Made by a program: the position numbers and the translations under genes. Source: Helianthus annuus (Eukaryota; Streptophyta; Magnoliopsida; Asterales; Asteraceae). From it: a stretch of DNA of 64,000 bases. Shown piece after piece: positions 20,261 through 32,201 of the stretch. Within the stretch, counting starts at the first letter, position 1; every line of letters begins with the position of its first letter. The notes under the pieces are model-generated. The model had not been told where the DNA came from. It worked only from the letters and a program-made list of their open reading frames with translations, and made no database searches. The stretch covers positions 89,718,753 to 89,782,752 of the forward strand of contig NC_035448.2 of assembly GCF_002127325.2 (NCBI RefSeq), read 5' to 3'.

Positions 20261-23200
20261 TGTCACAACCTGACTTTTGCGGAAGCGTGATTATTGGTGT
20301 GACTTCTTAATACCATTGCATATGATCATAACAACACTATATGATAAAACCAGTAGATGTACATCCATTAATTTAAGTTTAAAAGTAGTACAACATAATT
20401 GTCTGAAATGACGAGACCAATTTCAAGTTACAAACCATAACATGTTTTAAGGAGTTCAAAATGACTCAACAAAAGATTTTAAAACAACCCCTAGTTTAGG
20501 ACCACGTATCCCGTCCAGGATTAAGATACGCCTCCTAAACCCTAATGACTTGGATGACATCTTTATTCACAACGCAGCTTAAAAACTCCAACGCCGCCAG
20601 ATCCATTTACTAATTCCCTGAAATACATGTAGTTTGAAAAATCAACAAAAGTTGAGCGAGTTCATGTGTAAGTAAGTACGTATAAACCTTTGTAAAAATG
20701 TCTGTATGTATGAAAATCCCTGGTATGTAGCAATAAGGAAAAACCATCATTGGGTTGCAAAGCCAATGATAAGTGTGAAGTGATGCAGGAAGACTCAACC
20801 CTAGCGGATTTGTGCGTCGGGCACTTAGTCAACTCATGGTCCACTCAGCGGACTCAGGAGTGGGGCTCGCTACACCCAAATAGATCTATCACTACTGTCC
20901 CTCGGTCCTACAACGAGGATTAATGGCCTAAAGTGTCATGCCCACCACTCACATGTTCGCGTAATAAAAACCCTCCTTAAGCTAACCATACCATGTAAAT
21001 AAATGTCTGTAAATGTCTGTAACATGTATTTCACCCCCGAAGTATAAAACTGAAAACAGTTAAAGAGAAAAGGGGGACATGAACTCACTGTATTGCGTCT
21101 TCGGTACTCGTAACCCAAATCTCTTCAGCAAACACGACTACCTACAATGGTCTAACGTCTATTAGACGAACGGGTCGTGCCTTGTCTTAGTATTTTTGTC
21201 TTTGAGTTACGTTTCTTATATTATTTCGAGTGATAATTATTTGTCAAAATAATTTGTATTTCAACTTAATCATATGTCGTGTTGGAATATTTGTTTGTTC
21301 CATATTCTAGTATCAATACTTCTAAAGTATTTATATATGCGTTTCCTTCCCAAGGATGGGATGCCGGAAATATATATTTAACTATATTCATGTATGAAAC
21401 CAACCTCCGATAATTCGTATTTTGTGATAAATATTATGACGAGTTTTATCTTTGAAAAACTTAGTCGAAAATATACTAGTAAGCTCTTGTCTAGAAAATA
21501 TTTACTAAGTGTTAGGATTTTCGGAAAATTTCGCCATAGTCTCCTTTGTAAATAGGGGTGTCCATGCTTAAATAGCATGTCATTTTCTTTTACATATATT
21601 CAATAGTTCATTTTTCAATAACCAAACCGACATATCGACAAGCGAAACGTTACATACTTTATTTCAGCTTCATTACTCAAAACCGGACTGTTTTCGAGGA
21701 TTTTTATAAAATAGTTAACCTTTTCTAAAAATTACCAAATTTTTACAGAATGTCACATATGTTCCAATTTTATTGTGTAAAAATATCAGAGTCCAATTCG
21801 TTACCCATATTTTATAGAAAATGATTTTCTCGACTGCAATCAGATTTGTTACCTTCTGATTGCAGTTTACGGAAATATTCACTAAAAATTAACTGTAAGT
21901 CCGTTTGACGAAATTCCAGTTGGAGGGTCGTCCTGACAATGGTGTCCATCTACTGTAAAAATTTCATGAGTTGATTTTACTCAGGTTTTAAGTTATGACT
22001 CCGAAAATAACACACTTTTTCTGCAGTAAAAATGCAGCTTGAGCTGCTGTCCAAAAACAGTCTTTTAAAAATAGTAAACGACCTCGAAAAATTACGATTC
22101 CAGTGCCATTTGTTCGGTTATTCCAAAATGCATATTTTAGACTTCAGAAAATCAGTTTTTCGATTTAAAACGATCCAGTTACAGCCTGTTGAAGTCGGCT
22201 GAAAATGTGAATCAGCATGTTTATTTATTGTTTTAATCCATTCAATGTTCTTGTAAATAGCATTATACTACACATCAAACTACAAAACAAGATGATCAAA
22301 GGTTTAACAAGGACTTACTACTAGCTTAAAACTAGGGATGAATCTAAGTGAAGATGATGGTGAGAAAAGATGATGATAGGATTAGAACAAAGCTTCCTTG
22401 AAGTTCCTTCAAGTTGCAACCTCCATGGATTCTTTGAAGCTTTGTATGGGCCTTGTTAGTGGAGAAGATGAAGATGTGAAAATGATGGTGATGGTGGCTG
22501 CTATAATCAGCCAAGAGGGAGAGAGAGAGTGAAGCAAAATGGTGGAGTGACTTGTTGGTGAAGATGGAATGATGAGGTAAATCACTAGCCCAACCTATAT
22601 GCCATCATGATGATTTCTTGGCAAGATCACCTCCCAATCAAAATCAAGGGGAATATTTAGTAGGGGATTTGAAATAATTGAGGGTGGGTCCCCCCATGTG
22701 AGCCGAGAATTAGTGAGGGGGGGGGGTTAATTGTAAATTTTCATAGTTAGTGGGTAATTAATTGGAAGGTTAAGGGTATTTTCTAGAATAGTGGGTGTAT
22801 GCCATGTTTCTATAGTGTGTGGGGATTTTTGTGACCATAATTAATTTAAAATGATAAAATAATATTTCTAGCAATATTTTCATGTCTCGGGTAATGTCTG
22901 GTTGTTCGGTTTCGCATCGTTCCGTTAAAGCGTTTAATTGTCCCATAAAGCGTCTTTTGTGCATCTTTTTGTAACGAAATTAATTCCAACACTTAGGAAA
23001 GTGTCCAGGACCATTTAGTCAATACTTTGTATAATATGAGTGTGTTAAAAGCTGAATTGTTACTAAAAATGCGGAATTATGTAATTAATTTGCGTTTTAG
23101 GCCCTTTCCGGCACTCAAACTATCACCTAGTGCATAGTCTTATGGTCCTCGCTTCCCTACACTCCATACTGGTGTAGTGTTTTATCCCTGGCCCATACTG

Positions 23201-23470
23201 GCCTAAAAATAGTATCTGTCTAAGTGCGGGCATTGTCAGCATGTATCTGAGTTATTCGCTCACTGTACTAACTGTGCTTTGTGCATCAGGTTTGTCACTA
23301 AGAGTCTGTATGAAATAATTGAAGTGACTGTATGTAAAGAATGCACATGTATGTATATAACATAAATCAGTAAGCAGTTTAAAGCATCAGATGTAATCAA
23401 GCACAGTCATTAAGCACATAATTAAAATTAATTAATAGTACGGATGCATGCAAAATTGACGGTTGTCACA
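20261..23470 (-). repeat. LTR of element I (minus-strand gypsy, different family)
   Basis: About 3.2 kb. On the minus strand it starts TGTGACAACCGTCAA (23470) and ends GGTTGTGACA (20261), a common start for Tekay-type plant LTRs. It differs in most of its sequence from the other LTRs but keeps three blocks: a GTGAGTTCATG donor (21078-21088), the CATGAACTCGCTCAAC motif (20651-20666) with a TTTCAG acceptor (20618), and a GCTTCCGC-like stretch near its end. A G run occurs at about 22718-22726. ORFs inside are short and unsupported. Confidence 0.8.
20618..21088 (-). other. Candidate leader intron in LTR I
   Basis: Donor ACA|GTGAGTTCATG at 21088, acceptor TATTTCAG|G ending at 20618, 471 bp. The helix between donor and acceptor-side motif is kept although two of its base pairs differ from the other LTRs. 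Confidence 0.5.
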
Positions 23471-25600
23471 TTCTCCTCCCGTTAAGAAAATTTTGTCCTC
23501 GAAATTTTTACTACCTTAACTCCTTAGGGTTTCATTATGTATGTATACATATGAATAACACCGAGGTAGATAATCACCAAATCGAATTAAACCCTATTCA
23601 CATCAAGTGAGTCCAAGAATATATATAATATCACGAATTAAAAGGTATGTGCTTTTAGCATTTGGTGTCGAAGGTACAAGGCGTATCGACGCATAGTCTA
23701 GTGTAATCCAGTTAACAAGGGTTCCCCAAAAGAGGAGTTTTGTCCGATAGGATTCTCAAATGATTGGTCGTAGTATGCAAATTTTCACAAACCATAGCAT
23801 CCGCTATATGAACTCAAAATCGATGACTTGGAGATGAAAATGACCTGTCAACTTTGGAATGAGTAAATGATAAGGATTTGTGTGTTGACATTCTCGAATT
23901 GTGAATATACACTGAATGAAATACAAGTGAATCTGGTGTATCATTGTCTTGATTCGTAGTTGCATCAGGAATGTTTAAATGACTTAGTTCAAACAAAAGT
24001 ATATGTAGTTTTGTGTAAAACGATCGACCATGATTAGCACAAGCTGCAAATTTGCAATGACACCACAAGGTGCCGAAATGACGAGAAATAGTAATGGTGA
24101 CTGAACAAGTTCACCGTGTTCGAAATCAAATGAAAGTGTACTGAGACAACCTGAAGATTTGATTTACACAATGTCGTAAAGTTTCCAGTTGAACAAAGAA
24201 TATCAAAGAGCCACTGTTTTTGATCGAAGGTGAAAAAGTATTAAATACCACAAGGTATTCGATTAGTCAATGAAAGTATCGTCAGGAGGTACATTGGGCT
24301 TATGAAATGAATCTATGTACCATTGCCTTAACACACAACTGTGTTGAGACTGCTTTAATCATGATAAACAAAACGGATTTAGTGCAAGTCAATAAATAAT
24401 CAAATCCGTGTATGAGGTGCGTAACGAACTTAGCGCAAGCTTCAATTCTGTGAAAGTATCACCGCAAGGTATCGAAATCAACAAATGATTTAGTGGAGTC
24501 GTAGGCCAATCGAGTCCACTATGTCTCGAAACAAAAGAACCTTTGCAAGAATATTTGAATGTGATGTTCCCAATACATCACATGGCGTCTCAAATCAAAA
24601 CATGTGAAATGGATAAGTTCAAGCAATTGAACTTATTTTCAGCATAACCCGACAATAAACGTATGTACCAATAAGGGAAATCTCAGCATGGTTACAAAAA
24701 TAAACCATGAATGTATCTTGAAACAAAAGAAGTTTTCAAGAAAGTGTGTTGACTTGATAGCAAAAGAGTCAACCGTTACAAAAATAAACCATGAATGTAT
24801 CTTGAAACAAAAGAAGTTTTCAAGAAAGTGTGTTGACTTGATAGCAAAAGAGTCAACCGTTACAATAATGTAGGCCATTCGAATCACAAACCAGTAGTTA
24901 GATTTAGCAACATAATATTTGAATTTCAATGAAGCGTTTGAAATGAAACCGTATGTGTAGCAGATGGTGCACGCGTAATATGTGAGTTTCCAGGTGATGA
25001 AACAATGAGTATGAGGTAATGACCATGTATCGAAGCAAATGTGTGTTCGCTCTTAGCGACGAAAATCAAAGCGATGCAACTACTTTAAGGGGAGTAGATA
25101 TGCAAACATCTACTCGGCTAGAAGCAAAAGTGAAGATTTTAACGAAAGAATTTCAAGTACTTTCTCTTCTGTTAACTGAAATGGCATATATATCAGGTTA
25201 ATAGTGTTCGATTGAGTTAACAGATATGGTGTCTAAGTAACAACCTTTACAAGTTTGGACCTGGGTTTCTAAGGGTCCTAAGCATATGTTTTCTAGACCC
25301 TCAAGGTTTCGTATTCTATGTAACTCGGTTTTGTGCATTGGGTAGGAAACACCATCTTGGGTGCGTCTAAAACAAGTTGTCGTCCCACGATTTCCCCGGT
25401 ATACTATCTTCCTGAATTTATCGCTAACGACACTCGATCGTCGATCAGTCGTGCAATAGTAGTCGGATCCTCACAGTTAGTTAAATAAGAAATTCGTAAA
25501 TTCTCAGCAAGAGTTACTGACTCTTGTGGATTAGCTCGTTCGGCTCTTGATAGTTGATGCTTATTTGAAAATTACGTCCTCCTTCTTGGCGAGCAGAATT
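23471..25600 (-). other. Element I, 3' internal region, no recognisable coding
   Basis: Next to the LTR lies a purine tract (minus-strand AACGGGAGGAGAA) and an AAATTTCGAGGACAAAATTTT-like stretch typical of Tekay elements. Beyond it the sequence is AT-rich with weak CACAAGGT-type repeats. RNase H and integrase, expected here, are not recognisable, so a deletion or replacement is likely. Confidence 0.5.
24691..24858. repeat. 84-bp perfect tandem duplication
   Basis: Two identical 84-bp units (24691-24774, 24775-24858) starting GTTACAAAAATAAACC. Because 84 is a multiple of three, ORFs cross it on both strands, but they are not supported as genes. Confidence 0.9.
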
Positions 25601-25858
25601 TGGGTTACCCAACACAGAATTTTTGGTCTTTATCTTCCTGCTTTATCAGCGTCTGAGGTTGCACTGCCAATTCTTGCATCTCCGAAGGTGTAAGTCGCTA
25701 AAGGTGCATCGACTACAGGCGCGACGCCTGGAATCAAATCGATGCGAAGATTCGTCTTGTCGTTGAGGGGATAATTCTGGCAAGTCTTCAGGGTAGACTT
25801 CAGGATATTTCCTTATCACAGGAATATCGTCGAGTTTTGGTTCTTCGGCTCCCTTGTC
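25601..25858 (-). pseudogene. Element I, start of RT region, decayed
   Basis: Minus-strand translation gives KLDDIPVIRKYPEVYPEDLP, then after a frameshift RLTPSEMQELAVQ, matching the protease-RT linker and RT start of Tekay pol. Stops and frame changes follow and similarity fades by about 25600. It was contiguous with 26916-27370 before LINE-2 inserted. Confidence 0.7.
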
Positions 25859-26706
25859 ATGCTTGGAGCGATAAGTGGAACCAGATTTGTCCGCTGAATT
25901 CGTTTGTTTCCCCTCGTAATATAGCTAATGCGGGTTTTCAGCTTAACTCCTCTATTGCGGATATTATTGATGAAAATGGCCAATGGAAGTGGCCGAGCGC
26001 TTGGTATGATATTTATCCAGTGTTAATTGGTTTAACTGTTCCTCAATTGATTCAGGGCCTAGAAGATAGCACGACTTGGAAAGATTTGGATGGTAACAAC
26101 AGGCCATTTAGATCTCTTGAGGTGTGGCAAAACATTCGTCCTCGGAAACAACCGGTAATGTGGGTTAACGCGGTTTGGTTTAGCCAATGTATTCCAAGGC
26201 ATTCTTTTCACCTATGGTTGGTTATCAAGAATAAACTCAAGACTCAGGATAGGTTAGCAGTTTGGGAGGCGGGGAGTGAAACTAATTTGAGGCTTATGTG
26301 TTGTCCGCTGTGCATGACAGACAGGGATTCCAGAGACCATCTATTTTTTAGGTGCTCCTTTGCTCAGCAAGTTTGGTTTACGGTCAGGACTATGGTGAAC
26401 ATGGAAGACATTGATGGGTCGTGGCAATCTATCTTGGGTTGGTTGGATCAAAATGCGAGTTCGAAAAAGACGGAATATATAATAGGGAAGCTAGTCATTG
26501 CGGCTTCTACTTATTTTATATGGCAAGAGCGGAACAATCGGTTGTTCTCCAACAACAAGGCAAATGCGGAGGTCGTTTCGGAGAAGATCAAGGGAACTGT
26601 TAGGCTACGGCTGATGGGGTTCAAGCTCAAGAGTGGTGCGAGTAATCAGAGATGGCTGAAGAAGTGGAACATTGTTCCTAGTGAAGCCGAGATCGATCCA
26701 GGCTAG
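25859..26706 (+). pseudogene. LINE ORF2, C-terminal fragment (RT zinc-binding domain)
   Basis: About 280 codons in one frame, ending before the 3' UTR. It carries the zf-RVT region of plant LINE reverse transcriptases: FSQCIPRHSFHLWLVIKNKL, then MCCPLCMTDRDSRDHLFFRC and SFAQQVW. The endonuclease and catalytic RT are absent because of 5' truncation. It has no start codon of its own; the frame continues into flanking DNA by chance. Confidence 0.85.
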
Positions 26707-26915
26707 ATATAGCAGTCGGTTTTTTATAGTTTTGATGTGTTAGGGCTGTGTTGTCTGGTTGATTTTTGTTTGGCTTTGATAGTGGTTGTAGTTTGTTTTG
26801 TTTTCTAGGTCTTGGTATGTCAAGCCTAGTTGGTATGCTCACTCTGACATACCCTTGTACTTATTTGGTTGATTTATAAAATTCACCTGGGGTAACCCTT
26901 TACCCAAAAAAAAAA
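25859..26915 (+). mobile_element. LINE-2: 5'-truncated LINE
   Basis: Plus-strand 3' part of a LINE: the end of ORF2, a 3' UTR and poly(A) (26906-26915) preceded by GGGTAACCCTTTACCC. The left border is set where similarity to LINE-3 (AWSDKW against AWFDTW) begins and may be off by several bases. Unlike LINE-1, no target duplication is visible, and a few host codons seem missing between the flanks, so a small target deletion is likely. Confidence 0.82.
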
Positions 26916-27370
26916 CACATCCTTTACGCAATAACTTTTGGGCCTCCCCGCAATTAGTAATTTGTAGGGGCGTATCCTGCTTCATGAGCCACAGTCGTTT
27001 CTTCGTTTGCCATTGTGATGCGGTTATCAATCTCCGCTCGAATACTCGACAGTTGATCCATTCCAATTACCTTGTCGAAGCTTTCCAGCTCAACTGGCAG
27101 TAGATCAAGCGTAAATTCACGCTCTCTGGGTTCTATCTTGCTGTTTCTAGTCACTGCGTTGACTTCCACTAGCTTCACCTAGCTAGTCCCATCGAGTGCA
27201 AGTTATCTAACTTACGTGCTACTATATCAGTACACTCTCGAACTCTAGAGATGCGAAACCGAAAATTTGCAACAGTATTTGGCAACACAGATGCATAACA
27301 TTGAGTGATATTGGACGTACTGATATCCATGCTTGGATTCCTGGTGTGCTCCCCTAGCTCTGCTACTGAG
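26916..27370 (-). pseudogene. Element I protease region, decayed
   Basis: The minus strand shows LVEVNAVTRNSKIE, FTLDLLPVELESFD, VIGMDQLSSIRAE and, near LINE-2, EAQKLLRKGC. These match the Tekay protease and linker. The active-site segment reads VLPNTVANF where sister elements have [10 protein letters not shown], so the catalytic Asp is lost. A stop lies just before the LVEVNA segment. Confidence 0.78.
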
Positions 27371-27373
27371 CTT

Positions 27374-28447
27374 TTATCCTCGTGCCTGATTCTTCTTAGG
27401 GCAGTGTCTTCTGAAATGCTTCTTGCTCCCACAGTTAAGACAACCTTGAGCACGTTTTTGTCTGTCACTTGTCCTGCTTGGATAATCGTCACTGTCGGTG
27501 TTCCCTTCGTGATTCTTGCTCCCTTCTTGGCCTCCATCCTTACTTTCAGTATCTTGCCTACAAGTTTCCTTAGGATGCCCTCTCTTGCCACAGTTATCAC
27601 ATTTCCCATATTTACATCGCCCGACATGATAGCGTAGACAATTGTCACACTTAGGGAGAATACCCATGTAGTCCTTTCCCTTTTTGGCCTTTTTCTTGTT
27701 ACTTGCCTGAGTAATCTTCTTGAAATTTACGATCTTTCTCTTGTTATCTCCAGATGGCTCTACAGGAGTCTCCTCTTTCTCTTCCATAATGAAAAATTTT
27801 CCTAGTCTAATCGCTTCTTCAGTGAGCGCCAAGCTTGTGTTGATAGCCTCGGTGATCGTTGAAGGTTTAGATGTTGTTACCAGGCTTAGAATCTGAGGTG
27901 CCAATCCCCCTATGAAACGTTCAATCTTCCTAGGTTCCGGTTCCACCAAACGCGAAGCAACTTGTGATAATTCGCCAAATCTCTGCACATATTCGGCTAT
28001 CTTTGGACCTTCCATTTTCAAGTTCCACAGTTCAGTCTCTAACTTCTGCACTTCTGCCCTTGAGCAATATCTCTTACGCATCAGTTCTTTCAGTTCGTCC
28101 CACGTCAAAGCATACGCGGCGGTCTCGCCCATTGTCTGAACATGAAGGTTCCACCATGACAGAGCCCCATCTACAAATAGCCCAGCTATGTACGTGACTT
28201 GGTGCCCTGGGGCACATTTGCTCAATCTTAAGACAGAATCCGTTTTCTCAACCCAGCGTACGAAGGCTAAGGCACCCCCAGTGCCGTCAAATTCCCAAGG
28301 TTTGTGGTCTAAGAACTGCTTGTAGGTGCAGCCTTCACTGTGTTCGGAGCGGAGGGCCTCGAGCTGTGCAATGGCCTGTGAGATGCGCTCTTGTAGTTCT
28401 GCCGCTGGCGGAAGGTTGTTGGCATTAACGTTCCCTTGTGCCGACAT
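27374..28447 (-). pseudogene. Gag of element I
   Basis: A 357-codon open frame from ATG at 28447. The capsid-like retrotransposon gag domain lies at about 40-220 (FLDHKPWEFDGTGGALAFVR, then LSWWNLHVQTMG). It is followed by a basic linker, a CX2C-type zinc cluster with CDNCGKRGHPKETC and a second knuckle CLNCGSKKHFRRHC. It is open throughout but runs out of frame with the protease near 27380. It belongs to a Tekay-like lineage distinct from A, B, C, E, G and J. It would bind RNA and build particles; with a dead pol the element could move only with help. Confidence 0.85.
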
Positions 28448-30424
28448 CTTCTCAGAAGAAGATTAGTTAAGTCAGGTTATATTTGTTCAGGGGATGCGTT
28501 TAGTTGTTTAGTGGTCATATGTACATACACACAATAGGTTATCATACCAACCAATCAAGCAACAGCATAATCATAGCATAACCAAGCAATTTGGTAATTA
28601 TGTTTAACGAGAGCATAGCAAGTAAGCACGTAGCGTTAAAATTATAGCACATACATATAGATCAATAACGTGCTTAACGAAGACATAGTGTCTGAGCTTT
28701 CGCTGGTCATGGGCCACAAAGTATTGTCGCATGTTTTATTATTCTCCGACCACAATTGTATCGTCTTTCAAAATGTATCACATCGAAGGGGGAAACAGGG
28801 TCACCCTACCCTTGCCCAACAAGTATATCAGTGTATCAAAATCACGTAGTCTGAAGTGGTCTTTAAAAGTCTCCACAATCCCGGCTTATCATTAGTGTCT
28901 TTACCCAAATGTAATGCAATCCGCAAAAATCCAGAAATCAATTATATTGGTGACTGAGGTGGAGTGGGAAAGAAAAGTAAATCGTTAACATGCGTGAACT
29001 CCTCCTCGAGCTTGTATATACGTCGAAGTCATTAACCGATCTGCCGCTCGACAGTAAAGAAACGAACCTTAATAACCAAGAAGGTGTAGTAGCAGCAGGT
29101 GAGTGTGCCAAAGGAGACAGTGATGAATGTGGAGGATCAAAGTATACTGGAAATAGACAGGGTAGAGGACGTGGTGTCAGCTCAAGTTCCAACGTTCTGC
29201 GACTCATATCCTCAAACTGTAGCTATGTAGTCTCCATAGTGTGAGGGTCTAAAATTAGCATAGTATATTATAGGGACCATCGAAATGGCTCGTCCAGCGC
29301 TGTAGGGTTGAAAGTAGCAACAGCGCGGCCTGTGAGGTCATAGAAAATGTTGTAGCAGCAATAGGGATCGTTAGGCGGGTGCCGTCCTGGAGTACCTTTC
29401 TGTGGTGTGGGTAAGTCCTAAGAGGAAGCGATAGGCATGCTGATGCAATGGACGTCGGTCTCCATAGGAGAGAAGGAGCAATCATCATCGGTTGTGGGTG
29501 CAAAAACAAACGTCTCAACCAATAAGGGGATCGTCAGGTGCAGGTACTGGGTCAGATATAAGAGGTGCAATGTCTGGTAAACCCAAAAGGAAACAGGGTT
29601 ATGATCAATCAAGAGTGCAGGATCAGCCGGTGCAACATCAAGTTGTCCCACAAAGGTGCAGAAGCTAGCTCAGGGGCAGTCTCCGGGTCATGTAACGGTG
29701 TGGCGCCTCGAGCAAGTGATAGTGCAGCACTCATAACGGCGGCGTCGTCTGTGTCAGTAGTAGAAGGTTGCAATCCGGCCATCTATAAGGCTGTAAATGT
29801 CACAGACTTAGAGGAGTCTGAAATCGTGTGTATTCCAGGCGCAGAGGATAGCCTGATAACAGAGGTCTCAAATGTGAAATTTGTAATAATGTTCTCGTCT
29901 AACTTTCCATCACCACGGATGCCGTCAGGAGGACCATCAATAGTTATGTCGACGTCATCGGCTATTCGTCGAGTAGCCTACCTTCGGAAGGAATGTCCAT
30001 AGGGGGCGTATTGTCGAGGTTCGAAACCATGGTGTGTTCACCATCGGGGTGACCAGTGATGAAGTGGTCATGGACTGAAACAAGAGTAGTAGGAGGATTT
30101 TTTTGTCGGAGAAGCCTTCGGCAAGGATAAATCATCCCAAAATCTGGTAGCACGGACTGTCGTAAGTCGTCCTTGCCCTTGGTCAGCATATCAGGATCAC
30201 TCTCAGTGTCTGACGTAAATATCTCTGGCGCAAGTGCGGTCTCATCATTTGTGGTGGTGGCCATAGGGTCATCAATGCTTGACAACCCGCTTTTTGATCA
30301 AGGAGACATGTGTATCGGTACATGGTAGTCATAGTATGTATTTCCATAGTAATTACTATCAGTTAGCGTATGCAAACAGTTTCCACATGTGCACGTTTAT
30401 CAATAATCAGCAATTAAGCATGTA
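28448..30424 (-). pseudogene. Element I upstream region with gag N-terminal extension relic
   Basis: No intact gene. From 30285 leftward the minus strand gives EIFTSDTESDPDM, LPDFG, ITGHPDGEH, and near 29200-28930 SRRTLELEL, FDPPHSSLSPLAHSP and a QQ-YLLRR-like stretch in another frame. I recognise these as the degenerate N-terminal extension upstream of gag in several Asteraceae gypsy elements, broken by many stops. The 480 bp between this and the gag ATG may be an intron or leader. The 5' LTR of I was not found; LTR C begins at 30425. Confidence 0.5.
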
Positions 30425-31154
30425 TGTGACAACTCGAATTTCCAAGATTTCTATTTCGCATTTATTGCACGTTCATGTATTGTTTAGTTGTTTATTTGCA
30501 CAATTGATTGCTATAGAATTGTATACGTTTTGATGCAATGAATCGTATTGTTGTGATTGTGCATGGTTGTTTGTTAATTGTGAAAGACTTGGTAAATATA
30601 TGAACTTGGTGGTGAAACTATGAAATTGTTATGAGATGGTGTGCATGTGTAAAATATGATACTTAGGGAGGTAGAGGGTAATTATTGAAATCTTAGAAAT
30701 ACTTAACCCTAATCCCCTTTTTCACTAATCATTCTCACAAAAATCCAAGCACGTACTTTCACTTTCTCTGGCAATCATCATCACCAAGATATTCATCACT
30801 CTTGATTCCTCTCCATCTCTAGAATCGTTCAAGGTAATTGTGTAATCGTTGTTTATTGATTGTTAGCAATGCTTGATTCTTGTAATTCTTGTAAACCCTA
30901 GTCTCCATATGATGCTTCTGTGTTTTTGATTGATGTTGATCATTGTGATATGAAGATGATTAGTCATATAATCAATTGTCTGATGATTTTGATGCGTGAT
31001 ATGTAGACATAACGATTGTTGTTTTGATCAGTGTAGTACAAACGTATGAACTAGGGTTTGGAATGGCAATTGAAACGTAACCGTTGCTGTAAAAACGTAA
31101 TTGTTTCAATGAATTGCATGATTACCTGCTGATTGATTTTGATCGCTTGTAAGT

Positions 31155-31765
31155 CCGACCTTGTTTGGTGATATTATGTCCGAGTATGTAAAGTTGTATG
31201 CTATCCGAGTTCTTATAAGCCTCAAATGTCCGACCTTTGTGAGTTCAAAGGTGTCCGACTTTGATGGCTATGAAAGAGTCCGACCTTTAATGTAGTAGAG
31301 GGTCCGAACTTTTGTCAATTGGAACTCTTGTCCGACTTCTTGAGCATGAATTGTCTGAGTTTCGGAAGGTTATAACATGCTCGACTTTTATACCCCTTAT
31401 AAGTTGTCAGACTTTTGATTAATATTGCAAGGGTCCGAGTTTATAATAAGCACATGGAGTCCGAGATTTCTTTGTCATGAGGTCCGACCTTGTTAAGAAT
31501 CTAGGTGGTCCGGGTTTGTGGACAAGGGACCACCTTGTCCGAACTTTATGAAGGAAACCCCCCCCCCCAACCTTTTTGGTCCGAGTTTTTGGCAGTGATG
31601 AGGGGTCCGACCTTTGACCCCCATGACTACTTGTCCGACTTTATCCCTAGAGCACAAGGGGTCCGAGTTTTGAACCCTACCCCCCCCCCCCTTGTCCGAA
31701 GTTAAACGTGAATGAAAGAGGGTCCGAGTTCTTTGTTGCTTGTCTGTCCGAGTTCTTTTATAGGG
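31155..31765 (+). repeat. GTCCGAC/GTCCGAG motif array in LTR C
   Basis: About twenty copies about 25-35 bp apart, same motif and same position between leader donor and inner donor as in LTR B, supporting common subfamily origin. Confidence 0.85.
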
Positions 31766-32201
31766 CAAGCCTCTGTCCAATTTGTGTGTTGATAAAAATG
31801 GAACTACGAATATGTGTTAAGTTATTATATGATATATGTGACAACTGTGAATGTAATATTGAACCTGTTAAGTTGTTAACATTGTTAAGTTATGTGCATG
31901 ACTATGTAGGTGGTTAACTGTTGTTAACTCAATTAGTATATCCTGCTAGTTAGTTAACGGTGTGACTGTATCGTTCCTGTTATGTTTGTAAACTCTGATA
32001 AGTTGCTAACATCGTTAAGACTGCGACTCTCCCAAGAAGGTGAATCAATGATCATGATAGTACAAACTGTGATGAACATTTGTGTGAAACATAGATTACA
32101 TGTGAAATATTGCAAATTCGAAACTGATTATTATATGTGCATAAAATAGGACTTGATTGATTACTTGTGAGTGCATAACCTAGCATACCGAGCAAACCAA
32201 G

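Noticed and set aside
24639..24929. 96-codon minus-strand ORF with a repeated 28-residue segment
   Set aside because: Arises from the 84-bp tandem duplication; opposite-strand ORF repeats too; no domain or start context.
29565..30002. 145-codon plus-strand ORF
   Set aside because: Antisense to the gag-extension relic of element I; no domain seen.
31155..31765. Regularly spaced repeats resembling a CRISPR array
   Set aside because: The repeated unit is only 6-8 bp, spacing is irregular, there are no cas genes and the DNA is plant nuclear.
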